Shown here in pieces: positions 1 to 7,935 of a stretch of 64,000 nt of DNA. The position numbers and the translations under genes were made by a program. Location: positions 248,001-312,000 of the forward strand of contig JAWKNZ010000005.1 of the NCBI GenBank assembly GCA_041391425.1, read 5' to 3'. The notes under the pieces are model-generated. The model was not told the origin of the DNA and searched no databases. It saw only the letters and a list, made by a program, of their open reading frames with translations. How positions within the stretch are numbered: the first letter of the stretch is position 1; every line of letters begins with the position of its first letter. Origin of the DNA: JAWKNZ01 sp041391425 (GTDB taxonomy: Bacteria; Bdellovibrionota_B; Oligoflexia; Oligoflexales; JAWKNZ01).

Positions 1-53
1 TGAGTGGGTATGTGAAAACTAAAAATGCTCTATTTGAGAACTTTGAATTGTAA
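1..53 (+). CDS. 3' end of a gene entering from the left (partial)
   Basis: The third forward frame is open from the window edge and ends with TAA at 51-53, giving a 16-residue tail (SGYVKTKNALFENFEL). Support is indirect: a good plus-strand terminator follows at 143-187, and every gene to its right for 5 kb is on the minus strand, so it must serve a gene from the left. No function can be assigned. Confidence 0.35.
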   Translation, partial: SGYVKTKNALFENFEL

Positions 54-142
54 TTATAAATTCAAAGAATTGTTATAGTTTGCCTTTTCCGCAAGCGCAT
101 GCGAAGAGAAAGCAGTATCTATCAGACAAAACTTGTGCAAAG

Positions 143-187
143 CATGAGGAGGCAGTACTAAGCGTGCTGTCTCCTCATGTTTTTTTA
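143..187 (+). terminator. Rho-independent terminator, plus strand
   Basis: Two 13-base arms (143-155 and 167-179) pair with one G-T wobble and are followed directly by a run of eight T at 180-187. There is no T-run in the other direction, so it acts on plus-strand transcription arriving from the left edge. The arms include GAGGAGG/CCTCCTC-type sequence. Confidence 0.75.
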
Positions 188-248
188 GATATAATGTGGT
201 ATAAATAAATTCTCTCAGAATAATAAAAACACTTCGAACAATTCGCTA

Positions 249-1040
249 CTAGCTTAATAAATGCGTGAGCCAATCCCAAATCGAAAATATAAAAGAGAGA
301 GCAGAGCTCTTTTCAAATAAATAGAGGTATCCTAGGCCTGCAAAAATAACTAACAGAACAAAAATCCTAACTAAACGCCACAATCGGCCTGGAATCCCTT
401 TGTCGATATTTCCCATGAGCTCCTGTAAATCAGTGATATAAACTGTCGCGTTTTCAGGCAAACAATGTGGCTCTAAGTTCCTCATAATATTGCGTGGGTT
501 TTCAGATAAAGCAAATGCCTCCATTTTCAGATTTTTCAGACCTGCTGCAACCTCTGTAGCGATGACCGACAAATCTACGCCCATTACTTGAGAAGACTCC
601 TCTATAGAAAAACCATGCCTACAGTTTAGTAAAAGCGCTTCACGCCGATGCGGGCTCAGTCGAGCAACAAATCGATCTAAATCTTTCCTCTTTTTGATCT
701 CATTCTCAGTAACTTTTGGGTTATCTTCATATTTGGACTCATTTTCAATAGCCTGATTTACTAGTTTTTCAGTCGTAGCATTCCAGATGTCTTTACACTC
801 ATAGCGAGCTTCCCTAAATATCGCAGTCCTGAGTTCAATTAAGGAGCTCCAATCAGTCCCCTCATCCAAAATTTTAGATATAACATCATCGGTAGTATCT
901 GCTGCCCTATTATAAACGCCAGTCATTCTAATTAAATAATCAAAAAGAAACTCACGTTCAGCCGTAGTTATATCGGATATTTTTCCATGACCACGTCGGT
1001 AGGACTCAAACCTCTTTTCTTGTTCAGAAAGCTTATACAT
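249..1040 (-). CDS. Membrane-anchored sigma-factor-like protein
   Basis: About 263 residues. The middle (LSPHRREALLLNCRHGFSIE, then a second helix) resembles sigma region 4 of ECF sigma factors, a helix-turn-helix that reads the -35 box. The N-terminal half is only weakly like region 2. The last 45 residues hold a hydrophobic segment (about IFVLLVIFAGLGYLYLFE) and a second shorter one, so it is probably tethered to the inner membrane, unusual for a sigma factor. I chose ATG at 1040, which overlaps the end of the DUF4105 gene by 8 bases; a TTG at 1100 is possible but lies well inside that gene. It is last in a minus-strand run of five genes. It could be a non-sigma regulator with a sigma-4-like fold. 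Confidence 0.7.
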   Translation of the reverse strand: MYKLSEQEKRFESYRRGHGKISDITTAEREFLFDYLIRMTGVYNRAADTTDDVISKILDEGTDWSSLIELRTAIFREARYECKDIWNATTEKLVNQAIENESKYEDNPKVTENEIKKRKDLDRFVARLSPHRREALLLNCRHGFSIEESSQVMGVDLSVIATEVAAGLKNLKMEAFALSENPRNIMRNLEPHCLPENATVYITDLQELMGNIDKGIPGRLWRLVRIFVLLVIFAGLGYLYLFEKSSALSFIFSIWDWLTHLLS

Positions 1041-2391
1041 TTTCGCCGACAGCCCCACATCCACTCTTTCTGCTAAGCCACTCAACCTTGTAGAGAGCAA
1101 TATATAGCAATACGCCCAATGGCAGAAGATAGATCATAACATTTCTAACATTCTGAAGCAAAAATCCCATTGCCCATAATAACCAATAAATCAAGGCAGC
1201 GGATAAATGTGCTAAGAGAATCAACTTTAAAACCTTAGTAAAAGTTTTAGCCTTTAACCTCCATGCACCATGTCTTATCAAGTTGTACCCTAAAGGCAAC
1301 ATAAGAAAGTCTATTGGCCAAAAGGCCCATAAATTGGCATTGTGTAAAATATCTAAATGATCAGATAATAGCCATGAAACAAACATTACAGTTCCAAGTG
1401 CACCTGCAAATAGAGCCCATAAGCAAGTTACCCCCCCTAAAACCCTAATTGATATCACAGGAACTTTATGCACGGCAGACAAAGCAAACGGCTTTACAAA
1501 GAACACAAGCATAACAGCAATCAGTGGAACACCAAAAAAAAGTGCAATCCAGCTATAGATATTTACATGGATAGGCGCATAATCTGGGTTATCAACTAAT
1601 AACTGGGTACCAGATAAAAGGCTAGAGCCAGCGACCTCATTTCCCTCATCGTCAAAGGCAGGTAACTTAAGCATAAGATCCCTAAGTCTTGACGGATAAA
1701 ACATTTCATCCCATAAGCTGATCTTCTCATCTATTTTCCTATTCATTATAATATCCAGACCAAAACCCGCATAGGCAGGACGACTTAAATTCGCACGCAC
1801 ATAGTCTCTAAAATTTAAAGCCGCTAATTGTTGGCCATAGGCCTGTTTAATTTTGCCTCCTAATGCCTCATTCAAATAATCACGAACCTTAGTAGAGCAG
1901 TTATTATAAAAGTGTTGGTATAGGTAAGTTCTATTCTCTTTCTTTAAATTCCAAAAGATTCTGTCGAGAAGCTTCTGTTTTTGCTCTACAGTGAGATTAA
2001 TTTTTTCTTTCCAAACTTTCCTTTTTTCATAGTATTTATACATAGCTAACACTGACTGGGTATTAGATACGCCAACTCGATATAATAGCCGGCCAGTAAA
2101 ATATTTATATGCAAAATCAGGATCATCAAAATCAAAAATACCCCAATTAAAGTTATATTCGTTTCCAGTATCGAGATCGACTAATTGTAAAATAGTATGG
2201 CCAAAGCGCATGTAAAGAGCAGAACCTAATCCAACAGTAAGTAAGTGAAACTCCGCCCTACTCGGATCCGCTGGTCTGAACAAAGGCGACGATTGCGTGG
2301 AGGCCGACAAACTAGAGTCAGGTTGCACAAAGCACAATAAAAGCACAATAAAAATATGTCGGATTGAAACCTGATGACACCAAATAGCCAT
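1033..2391 (-). CDS. DUF4105 (Lnb N-terminal periplasmic domain) membrane protein
   Basis: 452 residues. An N-terminal hydrophobic export signal (about residues 11-29) is followed by a DUF4105 domain with its expected blocks: MRFGHTILQLVD, YNFNWGIFDF and FYNNCSTKVRDYL, including the conserved His and Cys. After about residue 275 there are roughly five hydrophobic segments, so the globular part is predicted outside the inner membrane and the C-terminus within it. The fold is cysteine-peptidase-like, but no substrate is known for most members. It starts 11 bases after the thioesterase stop and overlaps the downstream sigma-like gene by 8 bases, so these are likely cotranscribed. Confidence 0.85.
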   Translation of the reverse strand: MAIWCHQVSIRHIFIVLLLCFVQPDSSLSASTQSSPLFRPADPSRAEFHLLTVGLGSALYMRFGHTILQLVDLDTGNEYNFNWGIFDFDDPDFAYKYFTGRLLYRVGVSNTQSVLAMYKYYEKRKVWKEKINLTVEQKQKLLDRIFWNLKKENRTYLYQHFYNNCSTKVRDYLNEALGGKIKQAYGQQLAALNFRDYVRANLSRPAYAGFGLDIIMNRKIDEKISLWDEMFYPSRLRDLMLKLPAFDDEGNEVAGSSLLSGTQLLVDNPDYAPIHVNIYSWIALFFGVPLIAVMLVFFVKPFALSAVHKVPVISIRVLGGVTCLWALFAGALGTVMFVSWLLSDHLDILHNANLWAFWPIDFLMLPLGYNLIRHGAWRLKAKTFTKVLKLILLAHLSAALIYWLLWAMGFLLQNVRNVMIYLLPLGVLLYIALYKVEWLSRKSGCGAVGENV

Positions 2392-2402
2392 ACTTTACAC
2401 TC

Positions 2403-2888
2403 TTAACGCCGTCTAATATTTTTTTTCATAGCTAATCGTGCCTCTCGTCTAGCTATGGCCTCTTGAAATCTCTGTTTTTCCTCTTCTGTCTCAGGATTTA
2501 TTCCAGGCATAGCTATAGGCCTACCATTACTATCTAAGGACACCATGGTGACATATGCACTGGCAGTATGATGAATCTCTCTGCTCATCGGATTTTCACC
2601 GCAGATGCGAACTCCAACTTCGCAGCTGGTCTTCGATGTATAATTGATCATTGCCTTGATATTGGCAATCCATCCTAATTTAATAGGTGCAAGAAAATGC
2701 ATAGCATCAAATGAAGCGGTGACAACTGAGCGCTCACTGTGCCTTTGAGCGCAAATAGATGCCGCAATATCAATCCAAGATAAAACAACTCCACCAAATA
2801 CGGTCCCTAACGCATTTGTGTGCTGAGGTAAAACCATTTCTGTCATCTCCACTCGAGAGTCAGTAGGTGTCTTCGTATTTAAAGTCAT
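2403..2888 (-). CDS. Acyl-CoA thioesterase, hotdog fold
   Basis: About 161 residues of the YciA/BACH-type hotdog family, which hydrolyses acyl-CoA thioesters in the cytoplasm. The helix segment LGTVFGGVVLSWIDIAASIC and the later strand FDAMHFLAPIKLGWIANIKA are characteristic. The start at 2888 is set by AGGAGC nine bases upstream; longer upstream starts would run into the GGDEF gene. The C-terminus is a charged helix rich in Glu and Arg. It sits between a diguanylate cyclase and the DUF4105 gene. Confidence 0.85.
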   Translation of the reverse strand: MTLNTKTPTDSRVEMTEMVLPQHTNALGTVFGGVVLSWIDIAASICAQRHSERSVVTASFDAMHFLAPIKLGWIANIKAMINYTSKTSCEVGVRICGENPMSREIHHTASAYVTMVSLDSNGRPIAMPGINPETEEEKQRFQEAIARREARLAMKKNIRRR

Positions 2889-2904
2889 AGCAAACAAGCT
2901 CCTG

Positions 2905-3945
2905 TTAATAAGATATTTCAATATTTGAGTTAAATGGTGCCGCATCCTCTCTTTGTGCCAAGATTACTTTATTCTTTCCCTTCATTTTGCTAGAATACAT
3001 AGATTTATCAGCTGCCCTGATCAGCTCTTCTTTCTGCCTTCCATGCATCGGATAACATGCAATACCTACCGAGACTGTTAGGTTAATTGGCATACACTTA
3101 TCAATCTTAAAACTATGCATAGCTAGGGCGGCACGAATTCGCTCGCCAACTTGTTGAGCAGCATTTGCGTCCGCACCCAAAAGAAGAATAATAAATTCGT
3201 CACCGCCATAGCGAAAGATTCCATCAACTTCTCTAAGTAGTTGCGTTAGCAAACCTCCAACTTGTTTCAAAATCGAATTTCCAGAAAGATGCCCATAAAC
3301 ATCATTAATTTTTTTAAAATCATCTAAGTCGATAAAAATCAGACTAAAAGTCTCGTGGAACCGTTCCGCACGCTTAATTTCTGCATCCAGCTTTGATCCT
3401 AAATATCGATAATTATATAACTCTGTTAACTCGTCTTGAAACAATCTAGTTTGGGTATCTTCTAACTTTGCATACCAAAAACACTCACGATTAAATAATG
3501 ATAATAAAATGGCAAATTCAGTGGATGTCAAAAATTCACTTTGTTTCCAAACTCCTACCATACGCGCACTTTCGTGCTCTCCTAACTCTATAAAGTTATA
3601 ATTACCATCTACAAATTGAATCGAATTTATGAGACCCTTTTGTCCCGATTCTTGACTATCATCTAGAACCGCCAATGTCTTTTCTAATTCTCGACAAAGG
3701 TCAGAGCCTATCGTAGTAATATGCCCCAATTTTCTACTAGAAACGATACGCGTCAATCCACCTTTAGTTATGATTTTACAAAGATAAAATTCATCGCATT
3801 TAAAATGCTCTGAGAGAATTTTTGAAAACCGTTCAACTAATTCGGTAAAGCTACGAGATGCTAATACTTCGGCTACAAGGGAGCCTATTCGCGACTTTAG
3901 CCCTAACTCTAAGTTTCCTGCATTCATCACTGATTCTAACTCCAA
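2905..3945 (-). CDS. GGDEF diguanylate cyclase
   Basis: 346 residues. Residues about 1-165 are a GAF-like sensory region with no recognised ligand. The GGDEF domain follows, with YGGDEF intact at about 247-251, metal-binding FIDLDDFKKIND before it, and an inhibitory I-site RxxD (R238-E-V-D241) five residues upstream. It should make c-di-GMP from two GTP with product feedback. The start is a TTG at 3945 with AGGAG six bases upstream; an ATG at 3927 is the alternative. The gene follows the prepilin peptidase by 72 bases, so c-di-GMP control of pilus or secretion functions is plausible but unproven. Confidence 0.9.
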   Translation of the reverse strand: MELESVMNAGNLELGLKSRIGSLVAEVLASRSFTELVERFSKILSEHFKCDEFYLCKIITKGGLTRIVSSRKLGHITTIGSDLCRELEKTLAVLDDSQESGQKGLINSIQFVDGNYNFIELGEHESARMVGVWKQSEFLTSTEFAILLSLFNRECFWYAKLEDTQTRLFQDELTELYNYRYLGSKLDAEIKRAERFHETFSLIFIDLDDFKKINDVYGHLSGNSILKQVGGLLTQLLREVDGIFRYGGDEFIILLLGADANAAQQVGERIRAALAMHSFKIDKCMPINLTVSVGIACYPMHGRQKEELIRAADKSMYSSKMKGKNKVILAQREDAAPFNSNIEISY

Positions 3946-4017
3946 ACAAAGCTCCTAGTTTTCTGTAGTAAACACACTGCAATCTTTCAAAAGATTATCC
4001 TCAATCATCCAAACTAT

Positions 4018-4875
4018 CTATCTAGGAACAATAAGTAATTCTTGTAATTGAGCACCAAATAATAGATGAATAACCGCACCAAAGGCTAAAAAAGGGCCAA
4101 AAGGTATTTTTGCACTCAATGCCATATTACGAGTAACCAGCAAACCAATTAAACCAACTACTGATCCAGAAATCGACCCCACTAAGATAGTAGGAAAAAC
4201 AGCTTGATAGCCCAGCCAACCTCCGATGCCAGCAAGTAGCTTGACGTCCCCCATGCCCATGCCGACTTGGTGCCTAAGTAACCAATAAATCCAAGCAATT
4301 AAAAATAAGCTCCCTCCCCCAAGTAAAACTCCAAGTAGACCACTCTGCCAACTAAGTTCAGGATGTAGATAAATAACCAGCGGTGTCGCCACGATCATTG
4401 GCAAGCTAATAACATCGGGAATAATTTTCAAATGTATGTCGATTACTGAACACGTAATCAATATACTTAAAAAGATCGCAGCATGAAAAAAACGTATCAT
4501 ATCTTTAGGATCAAACATGCTATCTCTGTTATCTAAAGAAATAAATGGGAATTTCCAATAAAGAACAATAAAAATAAATCCAGTAAAAAGCTCTACACCT
4601 AGATATTGCCAGCTTAATTTATGATCACAACATTTTGAACGGCCACGTAAATACAGAAAAGAAATAATCGGAATATTCAACCAAATTGGGATCGGCTTTC
4701 CGCAGGATCGACAGATCGAACGAGCCTGTTTCCAAAAACTACCTTCAGGGATACGAAAAATACATACATTTAGAAAGCTACCGACAATAGCACCTACCAC
4801 AAAAAAAAACCAAGTTAAGGGAGAAACAAGGTATGATTTGAACATAAGCACGGGCTCAAATAATATTGGATTCAA
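4018..4875 (-). CDS. pilD: Type IV prepilin leader peptidase/N-methyltransferase
   Basis: 285 residues, polytopic, of the aspartic prepilin peptidase family (PilD/GspO), which cleaves and methylates type IV pilin-like precursors at the inner membrane. Visible are the methyltransferase-side motif GSFLNVCIFRIPEG (about 32-45), the CRSC pair at 55-58, the catalytic Asp in SVIDIHLKIIPD (about Asp145), and GMGDVKLLAGIGGWLG (about Asp209). The second Cys pair is adjacent (KCCDH, about 82-83) instead of CxxC. A TTG start at 4875 has a strong GGAGG six to seven bases upstream. No pilin or assembly ATPase gene lies nearby; Tad-like parts are at 34.8-37.3 kb. Confidence 0.93.
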   Translation of the reverse strand: MNPILFEPVLMFKSYLVSPLTWFFFVVGAIVGSFLNVCIFRIPEGSFWKQARSICRSCGKPIPIWLNIPIISFLYLRGRSKCCDHKLSWQYLGVELFTGFIFIVLYWKFPFISLDNRDSMFDPKDMIRFFHAAIFLSILITCSVIDIHLKIIPDVISLPMIVATPLVIYLHPELSWQSGLLGVLLGGGSLFLIAWIYWLLRHQVGMGMGDVKLLAGIGGWLGYQAVFPTILVGSISGSVVGLIGLLVTRNMALSAKIPFGPFLAFGAVIHLLFGAQLQELLIVPR

Positions 4876-4944
4876 AATTTTCCTCCTATAACACCTAGGT
4901 TTTTCATGTTAATTGTATATTTAATCAATAGGATCAGCAAGAAG

Positions 4945-4974
4945 TTGTACACACTGACATGCTTATACTATAAC
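4945..4974 (+). promoter_or_regulatory. Possible sigma-70-type promoter for mutS2
   Basis: TTGTAC at 4945-4950 and TATAAC at 4969-4974 are 18 bases apart, 91 bases before the mutS2 start. Sequence match only. Confidence 0.4.
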
Positions 4975-5064
4975 AATTCATACTCATAAATTTATCGTGA
5001 GCTCATCGCCTTCGGAGGAGGGTATGCTCAGATATAAGCGTTCAATAGCTAAAAGGGTGATATA

Positions 5065-7534
5065 TTGAAGCAACAAGCTCTTAGTAAGTTGGAATGGCAG
5101 CGTTTATTGACAAAACTAGAATCGTTTTGCCATTCAGAAGACGGTGTGCGTTTATGTAACACTTTAAAGCCCGCTCTGACACGTACGCAAGTAGAACAAA
5201 GATGGGCCATTGTTGAACCTCTAAAAGACTTAGCTGATCAAGGTTATAGAGCACCTATCGGAGCCCTTATTCCAATGCAAAAAGTATTTCGAGCTTCATC
5301 ACTGGGACAAATACTAGAGGGGAACGAGCTTCGCGATATTTTGAGCCTCCTTTTGTCAGTAGAAAAAGTAGACAGATTCCTTTCTGACTTTTCTGACCGT
5401 TGCAGCCCTCTAGCCAAAATCAAGACACAAGTCTATGCCCTACCTAAAATAGCCGCAACGCAATCTCTAGAGCAGTTTCACCCGAGGGAAATCTATTTGA
5501 TGACGCATCGAATGCCCTTGCTGATATAAGGCGACAAAAAAAAGGTTGCGAAAGAAAATTGAGCAACAGCTACAATCAATGCTAAATGAAAGTGATTTTG
5601 GTCCCTACCTTCAAGATGACTTCTTTACCTTGCGCTCGGAACGCTATGTGGTTCCAATTAGGCTAGATGGGAGAGGGCGTATCAAAGGATCAATTTTAGA
5701 TACCTCAGCAAGTGGACAAACCCTATATGTAGAACCCTATAGCATAGCTCCCTTAAATGAGCAGATGCAGGAACTGGAACTAGCAGATAAACTTGAGGTC
5801 ATAAAAATCTATCGTGAGCTCAGTATTGCTATTGCCAATGATCTTGATATTTTGCAAACAAATTACAAAGAGCTCATCGAGCTAGATTTTTTATCCGCTC
5901 AAGCCGAGCTGGCTCTGGCTCTAAATGCCCGCGCTATCAAGTTCTCAGACACCCCAGTTATTGAGCTCATCAATGTACGCCATCCATTAATAAATAGACC
6001 TGACGGAAAGCCAGCTGTTGCGAATAATATAAATATTACGGAAACTCAAAAATGCTTAATCCTTTCCGGCCCAAATGCCGGTGGAAAAACAGTAATTTTA
6101 GAAACCCTAGGTATAGTGCATCTAATGGCCAAATCCGGCCTTATGATTCCCGCAGATGAAGAATCAAAACTCTATCTATTCGAAAGTATTTTCATTGAAA
6201 TTGGGGATGCACAAGATCTAAAAGAAAACCTATCGACATTTTCTGGCCACCTCCTAGGGCTCAAGAAAATTCTAGACTCGGCGACCTCAAAAGATTTAGT
6301 CCTATTAGATGAGCTAGCCATTGGAACAGAGCCACAGACAGGATCTGCCATAGCACAAGCAATCCTAGAAAATTTGGTAGAACGCAATATAACAGTGGCT
6401 GCAACCACGCATTACGATAATTTAAAAGGTCTAGCAGTATCAAACTGCAAATTTCGCAATGGATCAATGGAGTACTCGATAAGAGATCTCAAACCTACTT
6501 ATAAGCTCATTTTGGACATACCAGGACAAAGCTATGGGTTAGAGGTAGCTGAAGACAGTGGTTTGGATCCTCAAATCATAGATAGAGCAAAACAATTAAG
6601 AGGGCACACCGCATCTGCTCTCGATCTTGCGATCAGTCAATTGGCAGAACAGCAAGAAAAGTTAAGACTTCAGCACCAAGAATTAGAAAACAAAATTTTA
6701 CAAGCAAAAGCCGAAGAAGCTCGTTGGCGAAAAGAAGTAGAAGCGATCGCTGTAACCCGTAAAGAATTAGCAAGCAAACTACAAGATCGTTACCAAGATG
6801 AGCTAAGCGCGATGAAACTTGAGTTTGATCAAACAATAAAAAAACTAAGAGAGGCCACCAAGGCTAAACGTGATCTTTCTTCGCAAGAAAATCCTTCCTT
6901 CGATTCAACAACAATTAAAAAACAAGCTAGTCAGAATATGGCTTCATTTCAATCTGGATTAGAAAAACTTAATCAGGAATTTGACCTTGAAGAGCAACTT
7001 CCGGGCGCACCTCTTGCTTTCAATAAAGTGCAATTAGGACTCAGCGTCTATCTGATTCCTCTCAATAAAGAAGGTATAGTTACTAAGATTGGATGCAGCG
7101 AAAACGATCCAATTGAAGTCGAAGTCGGAGCACTGAAAATGCGTGTTTCCATCCATGACCTTCGTTATATACCCAAAGCATTGGAGAAACAAAAAAGTCA
7201 AAAAAAGCTATCTCTACACTTTAAGAAAACTAATACAGAAGAATCAGAAGACAAGCCTTCGATACCAAATTTGGTTATTCCAACACCGCGCAATACCTGC
7301 GACCTAAGGGGCCTTGATCTAGATAGCGCCAAAGTCAAAATGTGGGATTTTTTGGATAGTGCTGTCTTAAGAGGGGAGTCATCTTTAGTCATAATCCATG
7401 GACATGGAATGGACAGACTAAAAAATGGGCTGCGCGATGCGTTAAAATACAATTCGCCATATGAGCTTGCATTCCGCCCTGGCAATGATCAAGAAGGTGG
7501 AACTGGGGTTACTATTGTCTCTCTCTCACTTTAA
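5065..7534 (+). pseudogene. mutS2: MutS2 endonuclease, broken by two frameshifts
   Basis: MutS2 binds branched or collided-ribosome substrates and carries a C-terminal Smr nuclease. The reading frame runs 5065-5529 (N-terminal domain), but after about 5488 the family sequence (GNLFDDASNALADIRRQ) continues in another frame, and after an A8 run at 5535-5542 it moves to a third, which stays open to 7534. Both shifts fit loss of one base, in a G run and in an A run. The second part keeps Walker A (SGPNAGGKT), Walker B (LVLLDELAIGTEP), a long coiled coil and an Smr domain with IIHGHGMDRLKNGLRDAL. A TTG at 5546 could restart a 662-residue protein without the N-terminal domain. The start is TTG at 5065 with AAGGGTG upstream. 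Confidence 0.88.
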
Positions 7535-7685
7535 TCCCAAGCAAAATGCCAATAAAACAGTCGAAGAAAGAAAAAATGCTTGGGTCCACTGAAAGCATAG
7601 TTTACATTCATATGCGTCAGAAACATGCATAGCTTGTATTAGAAGCTATTTGGCACAAAACTAGGCTCAAGGTTGGGACATTAGG

Positions 7686-7877
7686 AAGCCTTATTATAAC
7701 CGAGATCTGAAATTTTTTGAAAAACTGTAGTATTTTCAACGGATTCGAAGTTCGCTCAGGTGCTAGACGCGAGGAGGTGGGAAACCGCAGTGTACATGTT
7801 GGTACATGAGAATTTCCTAACGACGAAGCAACGCCGCAACCAACTAGAAATCCGGATCCGGGTTATAATAAAGCCGC
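7686..7877. repeat. Long palindromic intergenic element
   Basis: In the 401-base gap between mutS2 and the E1 gene. Left arm about 7686-7707 and right arm about 7855-7875 are near-perfect inverted copies around the shared core TTATAATAA(G/A)G. The interior holds more G+C-rich blocks, including GTGTACATGTTGGTACATG near 7791 and GACGAAGCAACGCCGC near 7821. No coding sequence is seen in the gap. It resembles a non-autonomous or palindromic repeat; only one copy is in this window. Confidence 0.6.
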
Positions 7878-7935
7878 ATCCCTGGAGAATCACCAAAAGC
7901 CCTGGTTTTTGCTTCGTGCTAAAAATGGAGTCAAT

